Shown: positions 1-5,815, numbered from the stretch's first letter. The stretch: 7,255 nucleotides of DNA from JAGLCY01 sp965369705 (GCA_965369705.1 CBDURF010000171.1:1-7255); one strand, 5' to 3'. Numbers and translations: made by a program. Notes: generated by a model from the sequence alone, not told the origin.

Positions 1-806
1 GTGCGGCTGCCGGTGGGGCAGATGCCGTGACAGGCCGGATTCAGACCCTTGCGCACCCGGTTGATGCAGAAGGTGCATTTCTCCATCACGCCCTTGTAGC
101 GCGGGCGGTTGCCCAGGTAGTGGGTGTCGGGGTTGATTTCATCGGTGGGAATGCGGGGCTCGATCCAGTTGAACTTGCGCGCCCAGTAGGGGCAGGCCGC
201 AGCGCAGTAGCGGCAACCGATGCACCAGTTGTAGTCCACGACCACGATGCCGTCGGGCTCCTGCCAGGTCGCTTCCACCGGGCAGGCCTTCACGCAGGGC
301 GCGTCGTTGCAGTGGTGGCACTGTACGGGCATGTAGAATTTGCCTGCGGCCGGCACTTCGTGGTCGTAGTCGTGCACCGCCTTTTCAACATCCAGCGACC
401 CTTTTTCCATCTCCAGCACGCGGATGTACTCGACCTGGTCTCCGCGCTCTTCGGTTCCGCGGTGCTGATTGTTCTCCTCGACGCAGGCGTGCACGCACTT
501 CCGACAGCCGATGCATTTTGACAGATTCAACGCGTAGGCGAACTTCACGCCGTGCTGGGGACCGTCGGCCCCCACCGAAAAATCGTCGCGATCATACTTT
601 TCGTTGTACTCGCGGGTCAGGCGATCGAGAGTGCGCTGTTTCTCCTCGTCGCTCATCTGGTGGAAGTGCTTCTGCAGGAAAGCGTCGAGGTTGAAGGCCT
701 CCGACTTGTCGGGCATGGCGATCGCCCCGGCGGTGATCGCCGAAAGCAGCTTCACGAAACTGCGGCGGCTGACGTCGCCCTCCTTGATGCGGACCTTCCT
801 GTTCAA
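1..806 (-). CDS. Tat-exported four-cluster [4Fe-4S] ferredoxin subunit (NrfC/DsrO/PsrB-like), 3' end outside window
   Basis: Electron-transfer subunit of a membrane respiratory complex, probably periplasmic. The 268 visible codons show a twin-arginine motif (SRRSFVKL, residues 13-20) with a short hydrophobic stretch, a charged linker (about 38-80), then four cysteine quartets: C98/C101/C104/C108, C163/C166/C171/C175, C195/C198/C201/C205 and C244/C247/C259/C263. The long C-x11-C gap in the last set is typical of the DmsB/NrfC/PsrB family, in which each quartet binds a [4Fe-4S] cluster. The start is a TTG that overlaps the cytochrome stop as TTGA and has a strong AAGGAGG ribosome site 7-8 nt upstream; no better start is visible. 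The gene runs past position 1, so the C-terminus is unseen. Tight coupling to an exported multihaem cytochrome suggests electrons pass between the two, as in NrfB-NrfC or DsrJ-DsrO. The fold and export are well supported; the parent complex and its substrate are inference. Confidence 0.9.
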   Translation of the reverse strand, partial: MNRKVRIKEGDVSRRSFVKLLSAITAGAIAMPDKSEAFNLDAFLQKHFHQMSDEEKQRTLDRLTREYNEKYDRDDFSVGADGPQHGVKFAYALNLSKCIGCRKCVHACVEENNQHRGTEERGDQVEYIRVLEMEKGSLDVEKAVHDYDHEVPAAGKFYMPVQCHHCNDAPCVKACPVEATWQEPDGIVVVDYNWCIGCRYCAAACPYWARKFNWIEPRIPTDEINPDTHYLGNRPRYKGVMEKCTFCINRVRKGLNPACHGICPTGSR

Positions 807-1522
807 TGCGAACCCTCCTTCGCGCCCGGCCCATCCACACGGGTGACCGGGCCGGCCAGGGGCATCATCGAAGGAAAGGCGGGAGAATGTGACAAATGGC
901 ACTCCACACACAGCTTGCGCAAGGTGGTTTCACCGTCGTCGCGAGTCATGTCCCAGTAGCCGGTGGTCGAGCCGTGGATCCCTTTATCCCAGTCGCGGAG
1001 CTTCGGTCCGTGGCACTCCCCGCACAGCAGATGGCTCTGGTTGAAGGTCAACAGCTCGCCGTTCAGCCTGACCAGCTTGTCGTAGTCCTCACTGTCGTGG
1101 CAGTTAAGACACCACAGGTTGCCCCCGCCGTGCACCAGCGTCCAGACCGAGTCCTCGGGCGCGAGTCCATGGTCCTCCATGTAGGATTCGATCCGCAAAC
1201 GAATCCCGATTCGGGTCAGATTTTCGCCGATCATGTCCGTGCGGCCGCTCGTACCAAGCAGATCAGCGATGGCCACCCGGTCGCCGAACGGCACGAGGTG
1301 GACGACGCCGTCCTCGTCCTCCCATTCCAGGGGCTCGGCGTGTTCCTCTTCGAGGATGCGCGGGGTGGGGACGGATTCCTGGTCACCATGGCAATCCATG
1401 CAGGGGAAATACCCGTGGTCGTCGGTCAGGATCCCGATGCGGTCCGACGTGACCTGGGCGGCGGCGACGCCCGTCAGGGCAGGCAGCAGAATGAAGGCGG
1501 CGAACAAGAGTCTGGCGGTCAT
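803..1522 (-). CDS. Exported tetrahaem cytochrome c
   Basis: A 239-residue periplasmic electron carrier. It begins with a Sec signal peptide (basic start, hydrophobic core about residues 5-20, probable cleavage after the AAA/AAAQ stretch near 20-23). Four CxxCH covalent haem sites follow: CMDCH 41-45, CLNCH 138-142, CGECH 167-171 and CVECH 205-209. Extra histidines (for example H61, H75, H131, H183, H211) could supply distal haem ligands. About 90 residues without haem separate the first and second sites, which differs from compact cytochrome c3 or NrfB layouts, so I do not assign it to a named family. It is first in a minus-strand operon and its TGA overlaps the TTG start of the Fe-S subunit, so the two are probably translated together in matched amounts. 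The ATG start has only a modest GGAA ribosome site 6 nt upstream, which sits in a sequence that can pair with the leader. Cytochrome identity is secure; partner and direction of electron flow are inferred. Confidence 0.9.
   Translation of the reverse strand: MTARLLFAAFILLPALTGVAAAQVTSDRIGILTDDHGYFPCMDCHGDQESVPTPRILEEEHAEPLEWEDEDGVVHLVPFGDRVAIADLLGTSGRTDMIGENLTRIGIRLRIESYMEDHGLAPEDSVWTLVHGGGNLWCLNCHDSEDYDKLVRLNGELLTFNQSHLLCGECHGPKLRDWDKGIHGSTTGYWDMTRDDGETTLRKLCVECHLSHSPAFPSMMPLAGPVTRVDGPGAKEGSH
813..820 (-). promoter_or_regulatory. Strong ribosome binding site that fixes the TTG start of the Fe-S subunit
   Basis: On the minus strand AAGGAGGG lies inside the last codons of the cytochrome gene, 7 nt before TTG (806-804). 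It is a near-perfect anti-Shine-Dalgarno match, and it is why this TTG is chosen over an out-of-phase ATG a little upstream. Confidence 0.8.
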
Positions 1523-1527
1523 GGCCT

Positions 1528-1570
1528 ATTCCGGATTTGAAGAGCAGACGGCCGGAATCCCGGTTCCGGC
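1528..1570 (-). promoter_or_regulatory. Leader with competing hairpins ahead of the tetrahaem cytochrome gene
   Basis: Three short arms lie in the presumed 5' leader. In plus-strand letters they are TTCCGGC at 1564-1570, CCGGAAT at 1552-1558 and ATTCCGG at 1528-1534. The first two form a perfect 7-bp hairpin (GCCGGAA at 1551-1557 with TTCCGGC) with a 6-nt loop. The middle arm can instead pair with the third, which contains the GGAA ribosome site of the cytochrome. The structures are mutually exclusive, one leaving the ribosome site free and the other covering it. The complementarity is seen directly; a regulatory role is inference. Confidence 0.4.
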
Positions 1571-1584
1571 TTTCGATTTTCAAA

Positions 1585-1613
1585 ACTTTATCGAATCCCG
1601 AGGCCAGGCTCAA
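1585..1613 (-). promoter_or_regulatory. Candidate sigma70-type promoter for the cytochrome/Fe-S operon
   Basis: On the minus strand TTGAGC (1613-1608) and TAAAGT (1590-1585) are separated by exactly 17 nt, each matching the -35 or -10 consensus at four of six positions. Transcription would start near 1578, giving a leader of about 55 nt that contains the three-arm structure. The match is moderate and other elements could drive the operon. Confidence 0.35.
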
Positions 1614-1663
1614 GGGAAAACCAGACAAAATGGTAGGATTTCCACCCCGCGACCCGGCAGGTG

Positions 1664-1672
1664 TGCTAGATT
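1664..1672 (+). promoter_or_regulatory. Candidate extended -10 promoter for mobB
   Basis: TGCTAGATT has the TGn extension followed by a -10-like TAGATT (1667-1672). No good -35 is seen 16-18 nt upstream, which an extended -10 can tolerate. It would start transcription near 1679, about 40 nt before the mobB TTG. The element lies between GACCCGG (1651-1657) and CCGGGTC (1683-1689), an inverted repeat that could be an operator or merely a feature of GC-rich DNA. Confidence 0.35.
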
Positions 1673-1705
1673 GATCCTCAAACCGGGTCCCGGGGGCCCA
1701 AATCC

Positions 1706-1709
1706 GGAG
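1706..1709 (+). promoter_or_regulatory. Ribosome binding site that fixes the TTG start of mobB
   Basis: GGAG sits 8 nt before the TTG at 1718 and supports initiation there. The product then starts 14 residues before the P-loop, as expected for MobB. Confidence 0.6.
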
Positions 1710-1717
1710 TTCGATAA

Positions 1718-2263
1718 TTGACGGCAACCAGACGCCACCCCCCCGCCGTAGCCTTCGTGGCCCGCTCGGGCACCGGCAAGACCACCCTGGTCGAGTTCCT
1801 GATCGGGGAAATGCGCGGGCGGGGATACCGGGTCGGGGCTCTCAAGCACGACGCTCACCGGTTCGAAATCGACCGGCCGGGCAAGGACAGCGCCCGGTTC
1901 ACCGCGGCCGGCGCCGAAGTCATGGTCCTGGTCTCGGACGACACCGTGGCCATGGTCCAGAAGCCCGCCCATCCCCCGCGGCTGGACAGGCTGCTCCGGG
2001 AATGGTTCACTGATCTCGACCTGGTCCTGGTCGAGGGTTACAAGACCAGCGACCTGCCCAAGATCGAAGTCCACCGGGCGGCGCTGGGCAGATCCCTGCT
2101 GTGCCGGGGCGAAAAAGACGATCCCCATCTGCTGGCCGTGGCCAGCGACGGACCGGCCGGCGAATTGGTGGAACTCGATGTGCCCCTGCTGGATCTGGAA
2201 AACCCGGCGGTCATCGCCGATTTCCTTGAGGAGTCCTTGTTGAAAAACCATCCGGATCCCTGA
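1718..2263 (+). CDS. mobB: MobB, molybdopterin-guanine dinucleotide biosynthesis adaptor GTPase
   Basis: MobB is a cytoplasmic P-loop GTP-binding protein that assists MobA when GMP is joined to Mo-molybdopterin; in E. coli it is helpful but not essential. The 181-residue product carries a Walker A loop ARSGTGKTT (15-23), very like the AWSGTGKTT form of E. coli MobB. It also has the family blocks LKHDAHRFEIDRPGKDS (42-58) and LDLVLVEGYK (100-109, Walker B region). Length is normal for the family. The start is TTG, with GGAG at 1706-1709 and an 8-nt spacer; no ATG lies between it and the P-loop. The gene is transcribed away from the cytochrome/Fe-S operon and is separated from moaA by 160 nt holding a promoter candidate and a riboswitch-like leader, so it is probably expressed at least partly apart from the rest of the Moco cluster. 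Identification is confident. Confidence 0.93.
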   Translation: MTATRRHPPAVAFVARSGTGKTTLVEFLIGEMRGRGYRVGALKHDAHRFEIDRPGKDSARFTAAGAEVMVLVSDDTVAMVQKPAHPPRLDRLLREWFTDLDLVLVEGYKTSDLPKIEVHRAALGRSLLCRGEKDDPHLLAVASDGPAGELVELDVPLLDLENPAVIADFLEESLLKNHPDP

Positions 2264-2269
2264 TATGTT
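2240..2269 (+). promoter_or_regulatory. Candidate promoter for moaA and the Moco operon
   Basis: TTGAAA (2240-2245, five of six matches to the -35 consensus) lies 18 nt from TATGTT (2264-2269, four of six), and TGA at 2261-2263 gives an extended -10 (TGnTATGTT). The promoter overlaps the end of mobB. Transcription would begin near 2276, just upstream of the structured moaA leader. This is among the better promoter matches in the window, but it rests on consensus only. Confidence 0.45.
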
Positions 2270-2313
2270 GCGGGAGTCCGGAACGTCATTACATTCGAAT
2301 CATCAGGATGACC

Positions 2314-2423
2314 GTTTTCCAAGCCCGGCTGCCTAACCTCCGCGAACCATGCGGGGCACGGCGAAGGGCCGAAACGGCCGCGCGGGAAACGGCGCGGTCA
2401 GCTCCCGTACTTGGAAGGAAAAC
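2314..2423 (+). ncRNA. Moco riboswitch-like leader of moaA
   Basis: The leader looks like a molybdenum cofactor riboswitch (Rfam MOCO_RNA_motif), a class known upstream of moaA in E. coli and many bacteria. Its 3' end, CTCCCGTACTTGGAAGG (2402-2418) followed shortly by ATG, closely resembles what I recall of the E. coli moaA leader (CTCCCGTATCTGGAAAGG just before ATG). GTTTTCC (2314-2320) is perfectly complementary to GGAAAAC (2417-2423), so a closing helix would cover the moaA ribosome site, as in the E. coli element. Internal hairpins are CTCCGC 2338-2343 with GCGGGG 2351-2356 (one G-U), and CCGCGC 2378-2383 with GCGCGG 2392-2397. A small GGCC/GGCC hairpin with a GAAAC loop at 2367-2379 competes with the second. 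Pairings are seen directly; the class rests on similarity and position before moaA, and cofactor binding is inferred. Confidence 0.72.
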
Positions 2424-3449
2424 ATGTCCGTGAACAATGCCCGCCGTGGCCGGGCTGTCTTTTCCCGTAAACCCCTTGTCGATCCCCAGGGTCGCACGCT
2501 CGACTACCTGCGCGTGGCGGTCACCGATCGGTGCAACCTGCGCTGCCGCTATTGCATGCCCGCCGAGGGCATCCAGCAGATTCCTCACCACGACATCCTG
2601 ACGCTTGAAGAGACCCACCGCCTCTGCTCGCTTTTCACCGAGCTTGGGGTGCGCAAGATCCGCGTCACGGGCGGCGAACCGCTGGTGCGCAAGGGTGTCG
2701 TTCCCTTCCTGACCTCCCTGGCGAAACTGCCCGCGCGTCCCGAGGTCCTGCTGACCACCAACGGCCTGGTGCTCGAGGAACACCTGGAAGAGTTGAAGGC
2801 CGGCGGCATCGAACGCATCAACGTGAGCCTCGATTCGCTGAACGGTGAAACCTGGTCCAAGATCACCCGACGCAAGGGCTTCGAGAAGGTTCGCTCGGCG
2901 GTAGACCGCACCCTCGCCATGGGCCTGGGCCTCAAACTCAACGTGGTGGTGCTGCCCGGGCTGAACGACCACGAGATTCCCGACTTCGTCGAATTGACCC
3001 GCAAGTCTCCCCTGACGGTCCGCTTCATCGAACCGATGAGCTTCGACGGCGCCGGCAAGGCCCTTGAAGAAACCATCGACGGCAAGGAGATCGTCCTGCG
3101 CCTGCGCGGCAAATTCGATCTGACCCCCGTGAACCAGCCCGCCGACGCGGTCGACAGCCTGTTCACGGTGCGCGGATTCAAGGGCAGGATCGGGGTCATC
3201 GAAGGACACAGCCGGAGCTTCTGCGCTGCCTGCAGCCGATTACGCATCGATTCGCGCGGTCGCCTGCGCACCTGCCTCTACGGCGCGCCGGGCGTGAGCT
3301 TGTTGCAAATGATGCGCGAGGGCGGTACGGACGACGACCTGGCCGAAGCCGTCCGGAACGAAATCTCTTACCGCTTCAAGGACGGCAAGAAAGCCGAGCT
3401 GGCCCACCATCTGGTGGGGCTCGAGAGCATGGCCAGCATCGGCGGCTGA
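2424..3449 (+). CDS. moaA: MoaA, GTP 3',8-cyclase (radical SAM)
   Basis: MoaA catalyses the first step of molybdenum cofactor synthesis, a radical rearrangement of GTP to 3',8-cyclo-7,8-dihydro-GTP, in the cytoplasm. The 341-residue product has the radical SAM cluster motif CNLRCRYC (C37, C41, C44), the SAM-contacting TGGEP (82-86), and the MoaA-specific second [4Fe-4S] site at C267, C270 and C284 that holds GTP. It ends in SIGG, the conserved C-terminal double glycine needed for activity. An ATG 25 codons upstream (2349) is in frame, but it would translate the riboswitch-like leader and yields a basic tail absent from the family. The ATG at 2424 follows GGAAGGA closely and is preferred. The gene probably heads an operon with the MOSC gene, mobA and moeA. 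Function is secure; translational control by the leader is inferred. Confidence 0.96.
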   Translation: MSVNNARRGRAVFSRKPLVDPQGRTLDYLRVAVTDRCNLRCRYCMPAEGIQQIPHHDILTLEETHRLCSLFTELGVRKIRVTGGEPLVRKGVVPFLTSLAKLPARPEVLLTTNGLVLEEHLEELKAGGIERINVSLDSLNGETWSKITRRKGFEKVRSAVDRTLAMGLGLKLNVVVLPGLNDHEIPDFVELTRKSPLTVRFIEPMSFDGAGKALEETIDGKEIVLRLRGKFDLTPVNQPADAVDSLFTVRGFKGRIGVIEGHSRSFCAACSRLRIDSRGRLRTCLYGAPGVSLLQMMREGGTDDDLAEAVRNEISYRFKDGKKAELAHHLVGLESMASIGG

Positions 3450-3473
3450 AAAATTGAGATAGAAGGAGAGGCC

Positions 3474-3914
3474 ATGGGCCGGATCGAAGCCATCTGCATC
3501 AGTCGGGAGAAAGGCACCGTAAAGAAAACCGTCACCGTTGCCGAACTGAGGGTCGAACACGGCATCGTGGGCGATGCCCACGCCGGCGACTGGCACCGTC
3601 AGGTCTCCCTGCTGCCCAGCGAGAGCATCGCCAAGGTGCGCGACATGATGCCCGACCTGGCCGACGGCGCCTTCGCCGAGAATCTGGTCACCTCGGGCGT
3701 CGATCTGGCCCACGTGCGGGTGGGCGACAAGGTCGCCATCGGCGACGACGTGTTGCTCGAAGTGACCCAGATCGGCAAGGAATGCCACCACGGCTGCGCC
3801 ATCCGCCAGATCACCGGCGACTGCATCATGCCTCGCGAAGGCATCTTCTGCCGGGTACTCAGCGGCGGGCGTATCCAGCCTGGTGTTTCGGCAACCCTTA
3901 GCCCGTCCCTCTGA
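3474..3914 (+). CDS. Stand-alone MOSC-domain protein
   Basis: MOSC domains occur at the C-terminus of Moco sulfurases and in Moco-binding proteins such as YiiM/YcbX and mARC, where they act in handling of cofactor or sulfur. This 146-residue product is essentially one MOSC domain. It shows VGDAHAGDWHRQVSLL (32-47), FAENL (67-71), a GKECHHGC segment with the conserved cysteine C104 plus C108 (101-108), and MPREGIFCRVLSGG (119-132). The GKECHHGCAI and MPREGIF blocks recall small MOSC proteins that occur beside, or fused to, the MogA/MoaB adenylyltransferase domain in anaerobes. No such fusion partner is present here. The ATG has a strong AAGGAG site 5 nt upstream, and only 24 nt separate it from moaA, so it belongs to the same operon. 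Its place between moaA and mobA argues for a role in making, storing or delivering Moco. The precise reaction is unknown. Confidence 0.88.
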   Translation: MGRIEAICISREKGTVKKTVTVAELRVEHGIVGDAHAGDWHRQVSLLPSESIAKVRDMMPDLADGAFAENLVTSGVDLAHVRVGDKVAIGDDVLLEVTQIGKECHHGCAIRQITGDCIMPREGIFCRVLSGGRIQPGVSATLSPSL

Positions 3915-3939
3915 TCCCTTGGAATCGCTCCGGACAACC

Positions 3940-4527
3940 GTGACCGCGGTCATCCTGGCCGGCGGCCGATCGACCAGGTTCGGCAGCGACAAGGGACTCG
4001 CCACCTGGCGTGGGCGTCGTCTGGTTGATCACGTGCTGGACCGTCTGCCCGTCGAAAGAGACGGCACGGTGCTGGTCATCCGCCGAGAACAAGATGACGG
4101 CGCCTGGCCCGGCGTCACTACCGTCCACGACGATCCCGCCCGGAATGAAGGTCCCCTGCGCGGCGTGATTCGCGGCCTGGCGGCCTGTCGTACGACCTGG
4201 GCCTGGATCGTGGCCTGCGATCAACCCCTGGTCAGCGCCGACCTGCTTCTTTCCCTCCGAGAGTCGGCCCTGCCGGATGACCTGGCGCTCATTCCCGAAT
4301 GGAACGACCGGCTGCAGCCCCTGACCGGCCTTTATGCCGTTCAGAGCGGCCCATTGCTGTCCGAGTGCGGCGCCGACGGAGAGCAATCACTCATCGGCGC
4401 CCTGAAAACCGTCGGCTTCCGCGTGTTCACCGAAGAGGAGTGCCGCCGCTGCGACCCCCGCGGCGCCGGTTTCCTGAACATCAATCGGCCCGAACAGTTC
4501 GCCCAACTGGAAGGATTCGAAACTTGA
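3940..4527 (+). CDS. mobA: MobA, molybdenum cofactor guanylyltransferase
   Basis: MobA transfers GMP from GTP to Mo-molybdopterin, giving the guanine dinucleotide cofactor of DMSO-reductase-family enzymes. From this start the product is 195 residues, close to E. coli MobA (194). It has the nucleotide-binding loop LAGGRSTRFGSDKG (6-19), EGPLRG (70-75), the metal-binding aspartate in CDQP (93-96), and the C-terminal signature FLNINRPEQF (178-187). The start is uncertain. GTG at 3940 places LAGG at the usual distance and has GGA 5 nt upstream. TTG at 3919 and GTG at 3883 are in frame too; the latter would overlap the MOSC gene by 32 nt, and neither has a clear ribosome site. The stop overlaps the moeA TTG as TTGA. 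The presence of mobA and mobB implies that the host makes at least one MGD enzyme. Confidence 0.92.
   Translation: MTAVILAGGRSTRFGSDKGLATWRGRRLVDHVLDRLPVERDGTVLVIRREQDDGAWPGVTTVHDDPARNEGPLRGVIRGLAACRTTWAWIVACDQPLVSADLLLSLRESALPDDLALIPEWNDRLQPLTGLYAVQSGPLLSECGADGEQSLIGALKTVGFRVFTEEECRRCDPRGAGFLNINRPEQFAQLEGFET
4509..4515 (+). promoter_or_regulatory. Ribosome binding site that fixes the TTG start of moeA
   Basis: GGAAGGA, in the last codons of mobA, lies 8 nt before TTG at 4524. It rejects the longer in-frame reading from 4299, whose first 75 codons would be an arginine-rich shadow of mobA. Confidence 0.75.
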
Positions 4528-5756
4528 TCCCCTATCCCGACGCCCTGCGTATCGTGCTGGACAACATCCGGCCGCTGCCGATGGAAACGGTGCCGGTGGA
4601 CAAGGCCCTCGGCGGATTCCTGGCCCGGCCGATCAAGGCGCCCTCCCACTCGCCGCGTTTCGAACAATCGGCCATGGATGGTTACGCCGTGCGCATGGCC
4701 GACGTGGCCGGCGTCCGACCGGATCGGCCGATCGTTCTGAAACTGGCCGACGAACTTCCGGCCGGGGACCAGAGATCGGTCGTGCTGAGACGCGGCCACA
4801 CGGTGAAGGTGTTCACCGGGTCGCGCCTGCCCCGCGGCGCTGAAGCCGTGGTCATGAAAGAATACGTCACGCCGGAAGGCGGTCCCGACGGCGACCGGGC
4901 AAACATCGCCTGGAAGGTTCAGCCGGGTCACCACATCCGCCGGGTGGGCGAGGAATACCGCCGCGGCGACGTCATCCTGCCCGCGGGCGTTCGGGTCACC
5001 CCGCCCGTGGTCGGCATGCTGGTTCTGCTGGGCAAGGACCGCGTGGCCGTGCGGCGCCGACCCACGGTGACGGTCATCACCATGGGTGACGAACTGGTGG
5101 CGCCGGGGACCAGGCTTGGACCCGGTCAGATCCCCGATTCCAACGGCCCCGCGGTGGCGGCGGCCCTTCACTCGCTGGGCGTGGCCAAAGTCCGCCGCCG
5201 CCGGGTGAAGGACAACCTGCCGGCGCTGGTGCGGGTCATGAAGGAAGGCATGGAGAAATCCGACCTGGTGATCACCATCGGCGGCGCTTCGGTCGGCGAC
5301 TACGACTACGTACACGAAGCCCGGAAGGAACTGGACGTGCGCGATATTTTCACGAAGGTGGCCATCAAGCCCGGCAAGCCCAACCTCTTCGGACTGGACC
5401 GCCGTGGGCAGCCGGCATACGGCCTGCCCGGCAACCCGGTCTCGGCCCTGGTGTCGTTCCACGAGCTGGTCAAACCCGCGGTGCTGAAGATGATGGGAGC
5501 CCTTGAAAACGACCCCCTGGTCCTGCCGGTGCGGCTGGATGAAGCGACCCGCAAGAAGCCCGGCCGGCTGAACTGGCTACGCGGCCGACTGGACATCAAG
5601 GGCGACGATCTGACCGCCGAGTTGGTCACCGGCCAGGGGTCGCACATGCTGAGTGGCCTGGCCCTGGCTGATGTGCTGGTGGAGATTCCCCTGGAGGCCG
5701 CGGAAACCACGGCCGGTGAGACTTTCCGGGCGGTGAGGTTGGACTGGGAAAAATAA
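4524..5756 (+). CDS. moeA: MoeA, molybdopterin molybdenumtransferase
   Basis: MoeA inserts molybdate into adenylylated molybdopterin, hydrolysing the AMP link and yielding Mo-molybdopterin. The 410-residue product matches the family length (E. coli 411). Visible blocks are SAMDGYAV (49-56), FTGSRLPRGAEAVV (97-110), RRVGEEYRRGDVILPAG (139-155), TMGDELV (186-192) with GQIPDSN (201-207), GGASVGDYDYV (253-263), KVAIKPGKP (278-286) and GLPGNPVSALVSF (300-312). D52 and E190 align by motif with active-site residues of E. coli MoeA (D59, E188), and D230 probably with D228. The domain order is the usual one: N-terminal domains I and II, the MogA-like domain III (about 175-325), and a C-terminal beta domain. 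The TTG start overlaps the mobA stop by 4 nt, so the two are translationally coupled. MogA/MoaB, which supplies the adenylylated substrate, is not seen in the window. Confidence 0.95.
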   Translation: MIPYPDALRIVLDNIRPLPMETVPVDKALGGFLARPIKAPSHSPRFEQSAMDGYAVRMADVAGVRPDRPIVLKLADELPAGDQRSVVLRRGHTVKVFTGSRLPRGAEAVVMKEYVTPEGGPDGDRANIAWKVQPGHHIRRVGEEYRRGDVILPAGVRVTPPVVGMLVLLGKDRVAVRRRPTVTVITMGDELVAPGTRLGPGQIPDSNGPAVAAALHSLGVAKVRRRRVKDNLPALVRVMKEGMEKSDLVITIGGASVGDYDYVHEARKELDVRDIFTKVAIKPGKPNLFGLDRRGQPAYGLPGNPVSALVSFHELVKPAVLKMMGALENDPLVLPVRLDEATRKKPGRLNWLRGRLDIKGDDLTAELVTGQGSHMLSGLALADVLVEIPLEAAETTAGETFRAVRLDWEK

Positions 5757-5770
5757 GCGCAATTTGGGCT

Positions 5771-5799
5771 CCGGTTGCCCTGCCAAACAACCCGGTTTT
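5771..5799 (+). terminator. Possible weak terminator after moeA
   Basis: CCGGTTG (5771-5777) can pair with CAA-C-CCGG (5788-5795) with one bulged C and a 10-nt loop, followed by TTTT (5796-5799). It lies 14 nt past the moeA stop. The bulge, the large loop and the short T run make it weak, so some read-through into pyrC is possible. Confidence 0.35.
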
Positions 5800-5803
5800 G
5801 ATC

Positions 5804-5809
5804 TATACT
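5804..5809 (+). promoter_or_regulatory. Candidate -10 element for pyrC
   Basis: TATACT matches five of six positions of the -10 consensus. No good -35 is found 16-18 nt upstream (TGCCAA at 5781-5786 is poor; TTGCCC at 5775 is too far). A start near 5816 would put a leader of about 67 nt before pyrC. Confidence 0.35.
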
Positions 5810-5815
5810 GGTCAC

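Noticed and set aside
896..1540. Plus-strand open frame opposite the cytochrome gene
   Set aside because: The minus strand encodes a signal peptide and four CxxCH sites in order; the plus-strand product has no features of its own.
1551..1580. Rho-independent terminator on the plus strand (hairpin followed by TTTCGATTTT)
   Set aside because: No plus-strand gene ends here; the upstream genes are on the minus strand. The hairpin fits better as part of the cytochrome leader.
2349..2423. Upstream in-frame ATG of moaA
   Set aside because: It would translate the riboswitch-like leader. The ATG at 2424 has its own ribosome site and fits the family N-terminus.
2289..3209. Long minus-strand open frame antisense to moaA (306 codons)
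   Set aside because: It is a shadow of moaA: the composition is rich in H, D, G, Q and V as expected for GC-rich antisense, it shows no family motif, and moaA covers it with all key residues.
4299..4523. N-terminal extension of moeA by 75 codons
   Set aside because: The extension is arginine-rich, overlaps mobA in another frame and is absent from the MoeA family. The TTG at 4524 has a good ribosome site and gives the standard length.
4341..5462. Long minus-strand open frame antisense to mobA/moeA (373 codons)
   Set aside because: It mirrors moeA codons, has no recognisable domain, and lacks a convincing ribosome site.
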